Shown: one piece after another, positions 60,899 through 64,000 of the stretch | Numbering within the stretch: the stretch's first letter is position 1 | Layout of the letters: the number at the start of each line of letters is the position of its first letter | Source of the DNA: Alcanivorax sp. DSM 26293 | GTDB lineage: Bacteria > Pseudomonadota > Gammaproteobacteria > Pseudomonadales > Alcanivoracaceae | Direction: 5' to 3' | Length of the DNA: 64,000 nt | NCBI RefSeq assembly: GCF_900107995.1 | Contig: NZ_FNUM01000006.1 | Coordinates: 124,001-188,000 of the forward strand | Notes under the pieces: model-generated | Seen by the model: the letters and a program-made list of their open reading frames with translations, nothing else | Database searches by the model: none | What the model was told of the DNA's origin: nothing | Translations under genes and position numbers: made by a program

Positions 60899-61372
60899 TT
60901 ACTGCACCGTCTCACCCTCAGCTTCCGCCTGCGCTTTTGCCTGCTGTTGGCGTTGCTGCTGGTACAGGGCATCGAAGTTAATGGGCTGCAGCACCATCTG
61001 CGGGAAGGAGCCCTTGGCGACCAGATCCGAGACCACTTCGCGTACGTAAGGGAACAACAGGTTCGGACAGTAGGCACCCAGCAGCTGGGCCCGTTCTTCG
61101 CCTTCCACACCCTTTACGGTGAAGATACCGGCCTGCTTCACTTCTGCCAGATAGAAGGTTTTTTCTTCCTTCTCATCCTTGGCGGTGACGGTAACGGTCA
61201 ACTCCACTTCGAATTCATCGGTCTCACCAATGCGGCGGGCACCGTTGTTCAGCTGTACGTTGACCTTGGGTTTCCACTCTTCCAGAAACACCTGCGGGGC
61301 GCCCGGGCACTCAAACGACGCGTCTTTCAGATAAATGCGCTGCAGCTGGAAAACCTGTTGTTGTTCGGCCAT
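60899..61372 (-). CDS. secB: Protein-export chaperone SecB
   Basis: Tetrameric chaperone that holds preproteins unfolded and hands them to SecA. 157 residues from ATG 61372 (GGAG upstream). FQLQRIYLKDASFECPGAPQ, AEVKQAGIF and the SecB signature LGAYCPNLLFPYVREVVSDLV are present; Gln/Ala-rich C-terminal tail. Downstream of grxC and yibN, the enterobacterial order. Confidence 0.98.
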   Translation of the reverse strand: MAEQQQVFQLQRIYLKDASFECPGAPQVFLEEWKPKVNVQLNNGARRIGETDEFEVELTVTVTAKDEKEEKTFYLAEVKQAGIFTVKGVEGEERAQLLGAYCPNLLFPYVREVVSDLVAKGSFPQMVLQPINFDALYQQQRQQQAKAQAEAEGETVQ

Positions 61373-61385
61373 CTTTTTTCTCCTG

Positions 61386-61664
61386 TTACCGTGTTCCCGA
61401 CTCCCCCGAATTGGCACCGAGCAGCGTATCCAGCTCCCCTGCGCGCTCCAGAGCGTAAAGTTCATCACAACCGCCGATGGGGCGATCATCAATAAAGATC
61501 TGTGGCACCGTGCGCCCCCCACCGCGCTGCATCATGACTGCGCGCTGGTCCGGCTGACGGTCCACATCCGTTTCCTGGTACGACACATTCTTGCTGTTAA
61601 GCAACTGCTTGGCACGAATGCAGAACGGGCACCAACCTGTGGTATAAAGCTCGACCTTAGCCAT
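61386..61664 (-). CDS. grxC: Glutaredoxin 3
   Basis: Dithiol glutaredoxin reducing disulfides with glutathione. 92 residues. Active site CPFC at 12-15; GGRTVPQIFIDDRPIGGCDEL holds the cis-Pro and glutathione-binding GG. Two bases after the rhodanese stop and 13 bases before secB. Confidence 0.97.
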   Translation of the reverse strand: MAKVELYTTGWCPFCIRAKQLLNSKNVSYQETDVDRQPDQRAVMMQRGGGRTVPQIFIDDRPIGGCDELYALERAGELDTLLGANSGESGTR

Positions 61665-61666
61665 GC

Positions 61667-62083
61667 CTACCCCTTCACCACGGGCAGGCTGGCACCACGC
61701 CAGGCATTGAGCCCGCCCTGGATACGATAGAGCTCCACAAAGCCCTTGCCGCGCAGCTGACGACCCAGATGTGAGGCCTTGGCACCCATATCACAAGTCA
61801 GAATAATGGGTTTGTCCTTGTATTTTTCCAGTTCTGCAATACGCTCAAGGGCCTGGCTGGCAGGAATATTGATGCTGCCGGCGATATGACCCGCACGAAA
61901 CTCATCGCTGTCGCGCAGGTCGACTATCACCGCATCCTTCTGGTTCACCAGATTGGTGGCCAGCTGAGGACTCAGAGCCTTGCCGCCACGGCGGGACTCA
62001 AGCACAAAGAAAACGGCCCACAGCAGAAAGAAGGCGGACACCAGAAGGTAATGGTTACTGGCAAATTCAAGCAATTGGCTCAT
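61667..62083 (-). CDS. yibN: Membrane-anchored rhodanese (YibN-like)
   Basis: Sulfurtransferase-fold protein with one N-terminal membrane helix (about 12-29) and a cytoplasmic rhodanese domain (about 40-135). Active-site Cys97 in LTCDMGAKASHLG; RDSDEFRAGHIAGSINIP is the domain entry. 138 residues. First of yibN-grxC-secB; divergent from envC. Confidence 0.93.
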   Translation of the reverse strand: MSQLLEFASNHYLLVSAFFLLWAVFFVLESRRGGKALSPQLATNLVNQKDAVIVDLRDSDEFRAGHIAGSINIPASQALERIAELEKYKDKPIILTCDMGAKASHLGRQLRGKGFVELYRIQGGLNAWRGASLPVVKG

Positions 62084-62195
62084 TGGAACCCCGAATCAGT
62101 GGCAATGGGCGAGGCTGTGCAGAAAATTGGACAGCCCCACGCCGACGGAAAATCGGCGCCAAGTATACACACCCGCAAGGGGGTAAGGTAAAACC

Positions 62196-63356
62196 ATGCG
62201 CCCCGGATTACTGCTGTTACTCCTTCTACCCGCCCTGGCCTGGGGCGAGAGTGCACCGTCAAAAGCCCAACTGAAGCAGCTCAAGGAACGCATCAGCGAA
62301 CTCAGTGCTGCCCAGAACCGGGAACTTCGCGAGCGGGATTCGGTTCAGGCTGATCTGCGTGAGGCAGAGCTGCGCATCAGTCGTCTGTCCCGGGAACAAC
62401 GCAGTCTGGAACAACAGGCCGACAAGGCCCGCCAGCGGTTGGCAGAACTGGAACAGGAACAGGCTCAGCTGGCCCGGGAAAAACAGACCCAGCTCCGCTG
62501 GCTGGCCAAAACCGTTCGTGCCAGCTACCAGGCCGGTCGCCAGGAACGCATCAAACTGCTCCTCAACCAGGAGCAACCGGACCAGATTGCCCGCCTGCTG
62601 CGCTACCAGGAATACTACCAGCGTGCCCGCAGCCAGCGCTTGCAGCAGGTTAATGGAGAACTGGATGAGCTGATGGCGGTCAGTCTGCGCGTGGAACAGG
62701 CCCGCCAGACAATGCTCGACAAACGAAGCGAAATGCAACAGCACGCGAACAAGTTGCAAGAAGCCCAGAAAAACCGTCAGCAGACCCTGGCCAGCCTGAA
62801 CCGCTCACTGGACGACCGCAGCACAAGCCTCAGCCAACTCAAGCGGGACCAGCAACAGCTGGAAAAACTGCTTTCAGACATGCAGCGCAGTCTGGACGAC
62901 ATCCCCGCGGACCTGGGCGGCAAACCCTTCGGCAAGTTGGCCGGCAAGCTCCCATGGCCGGTACAGGGGAGCATCGGCACCCGCTATAACAGTGCCCGCG
63001 AAGGCGCCCTGCGCTGGCAGGGCGTGATCCTCAATGCCCCTGCTGGCACACCGGTACGGGCGGTCTACGCCGGGCGGGTCGTGTTCGCTGACTGGTTGCG
63101 CGGCTACGGCCTGCTCACCATTGTCGATCATGGCAATGGTTACCTGACGCTGTACGGCTATAACCAGAGCCTGCTGCGGGAAGTGGGCGAATGGGTATCC
63201 GCCGGGGACAGCCTGGCTCTGGCCGGCAATTCCGGCGGCAACCGCGCCAGCGGTCTGTACTTCGAGATACGCCATCGGGGCAAGGCGGTGAACCCCACAC
63301 GCTGGTGTAATCGCCGTGTTACACTGCCGCCACTGGCCCACAACACAAACGATTAA
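62196..63356 (+). CDS. envC: Murein hydrolase activator EnvC
   Basis: Periplasmic activator of AmiA/AmiB amidases at the division site. 386 residues: signal peptide ending AWG, a long coiled coil (about 25-230), and a C-terminal LytM domain (about 255-380). The LytM metal ligands are lost as in EnvC: the HxxxD position reads RWQGVIL and the HxH position YGYNQ. A regulatory role rather than hydrolysis is therefore expected. ctpA follows by 40 bases. Confidence 0.95.
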   Translation: MRPGLLLLLLLPALAWGESAPSKAQLKQLKERISELSAAQNRELRERDSVQADLREAELRISRLSREQRSLEQQADKARQRLAELEQEQAQLAREKQTQLRWLAKTVRASYQAGRQERIKLLLNQEQPDQIARLLRYQEYYQRARSQRLQQVNGELDELMAVSLRVEQARQTMLDKRSEMQQHANKLQEAQKNRQQTLASLNRSLDDRSTSLSQLKRDQQQLEKLLSDMQRSLDDIPADLGGKPFGKLAGKLPWPVQGSIGTRYNSAREGALRWQGVILNAPAGTPVRAVYAGRVVFADWLRGYGLLTIVDHGNGYLTLYGYNQSLLREVGEWVSAGDSLALAGNSGGNRASGLYFEIRHRGKAVNPTRWCNRRVTLPPLAHNTND

Positions 63357-63396
63357 AGCACGCCCACTGAGACCGCGTGCCTGCCGGGGATTCTGA

Positions 63397-64000
63397 ATGC
63401 CAACGCCGACCTTCTCTTTTCTGCGCACCGCCATGGTGACAGCATTATTGTCCGCCGCCCCCCTTGCCGTGCTTCATGCTGAAGACCCGGCGCTGGATCA
63501 ACAGGCCCGTCAGCAAGGTGTACCGGTGGATGAACTGCGTGCCTTTGCCGAAGTGATGGAGCGTATTCGTGGCGCCTACATTGATGAAGTGGATGACCGG
63601 GAACTGCTGGAGTCAGCGATTCGCGGCATGCTCTATGAACTGGACCCCCACTCCAGCTACCTGACCCCGGATCAGTTCGACGATCTGCAGGTCACCACCA
63701 CCGGCGAGTTCGGCGGCCTGGGTATCGAAGTCACCATGGAAGACGGCTTCGTCAAGGTCGTCACCCCGGTGGACGGCTCCCCGGCCAGCAAGGCCGGCAT
63801 CCAGGCCGGCGACCTGATCCTGAAAATCGACGAGACGTTCGTGAAAGGCCTGACGCTGGGCGAAGCGGTGGAGCTGATGCGCGGCGAGGTCGGCTCGGAG
63901 ATCGAACTGATGGTGCTTAGCGAGGGGGACGAAAAACCGCATCAGGTCACCCTCACACGCGACAAGATCCAGCTGCACAGCGTCAAATCACGCATGCTGG
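63397..64000 (+). CDS. ctpA: C-terminal processing protease CtpA (5' part, cut by window edge)
   Basis: S41 family periplasmic serine protease. 201 residues are visible from ATG 63397. The signal peptide ends LAVLHA-ED (about 1-28). YELDPHSSYLTPDQFDDLQ (about 80-98) and GEFGGLGIEV lead into a PDZ domain (about 103-185, VVTPVDGSPASKAGIQAGDLI). The catalytic Ser/Lys lie beyond base 64000. The envC-ctpA order is common in gammaproteobacteria and links both genes to cell-wall turnover. Confidence 0.96.
   Translation, partial: MPTPTFSFLRTAMVTALLSAAPLAVLHAEDPALDQQARQQGVPVDELRAFAEVMERIRGAYIDEVDDRELLESAIRGMLYELDPHSSYLTPDQFDDLQVTTTGEFGGLGIEVTMEDGFVKVVTPVDGSPASKAGIQAGDLILKIDETFVKGLTLGEAVELMRGEVGSEIELMVLSEGDEKPHQVTLTRDKIQLHSVKSRML

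Overview
The window reads as a 64 kb stretch of core chromosome from a gammaproteobacterium of the Pseudomonas/Oceanospirillales type, most likely Alcanivorax or a close relative. I infer this from gene order and repeat style; no database was searched. Several blocks have the order familiar from Pseudomonas: pilMNOPQ-aroK-aroB-damX-gltB-gltD-hemE; priA-argS-ftsN-hslV-hslU-(conserved gene)-ubiE-ubiJ-ubiB-hisE-tatABC; yibN-grxC-secB; and glnA near ntrBC. I see no prophage, insertion sequence, CRISPR array, rRNA or tRNA.

Layout. 1-7.8 kb: the 5' part of bioB, divergent from comF, then an accessory run of plus-strand genes (small outer-membrane-like protein, ComB-family phosphatase, acyl-CoA dehydrogenase, membrane desaturase, two exported proteins, phhB, a hotdog thioesterase). 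7.9-23.5 kb: one long minus-strand block for haem (hemE), glutamate synthase (gltBD), a DamX-like protein, shikimate genes (aroKB) and the type IV pilus alignment and secretin complex (pilMNOPQ). 23.7-40.6 kb: mainly plus-strand housekeeping genes for cell wall (mrcA), replication restart (priA), translation (argS, rpmE), division (ftsN), heat-shock proteolysis (hslVU), ubiquinone (ubiE, J, B), histidine (hisE) and Tat export; maeB and rpmE are on the minus strand. 40.6-46 kb: envelope and hydrolase genes plus dtd and pip. 46-51.4 kb: nitrogen control (ntrC, ntrB, glnA) with a readable regulatory layout. 51.4-57.1 kb: a TusA-like sulfur carrier with a PP-loop enzyme, a phosphoesterase, and a tight three-gene operon of a periplasmic retropepsin-like protease, a seven-helix protein with a transglutaminase-like domain and an ATP-grasp ligase. 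57.4-64 kb: typA, small proteins, trmL, secB-grxC-yibN, envC and the start of ctpA.

Regulatory DNA is unusually legible. glnA has a sigma-54 promoter with two good NtrC boxes and a weaker third upstream. Another NtrC box covers the probable -10 of ntrBC. hslVU has a near-consensus heat-shock promoter. bioB has an inverted repeat with the BirA operator geometry. Gaps between genes carry at least three families of short palindromic repeats, several copies of which can be aligned by eye.

Points most worth following: the retropepsin/7TM/ATP-grasp operon; an 81-nt nested palindrome before the desaturase gene; a DamX ATPase domain that has lost the Walker A lysine; UbiB with D-A-A where D-F/C-G is expected; and the absence of hisI from its usual place between ubiB and hisE.
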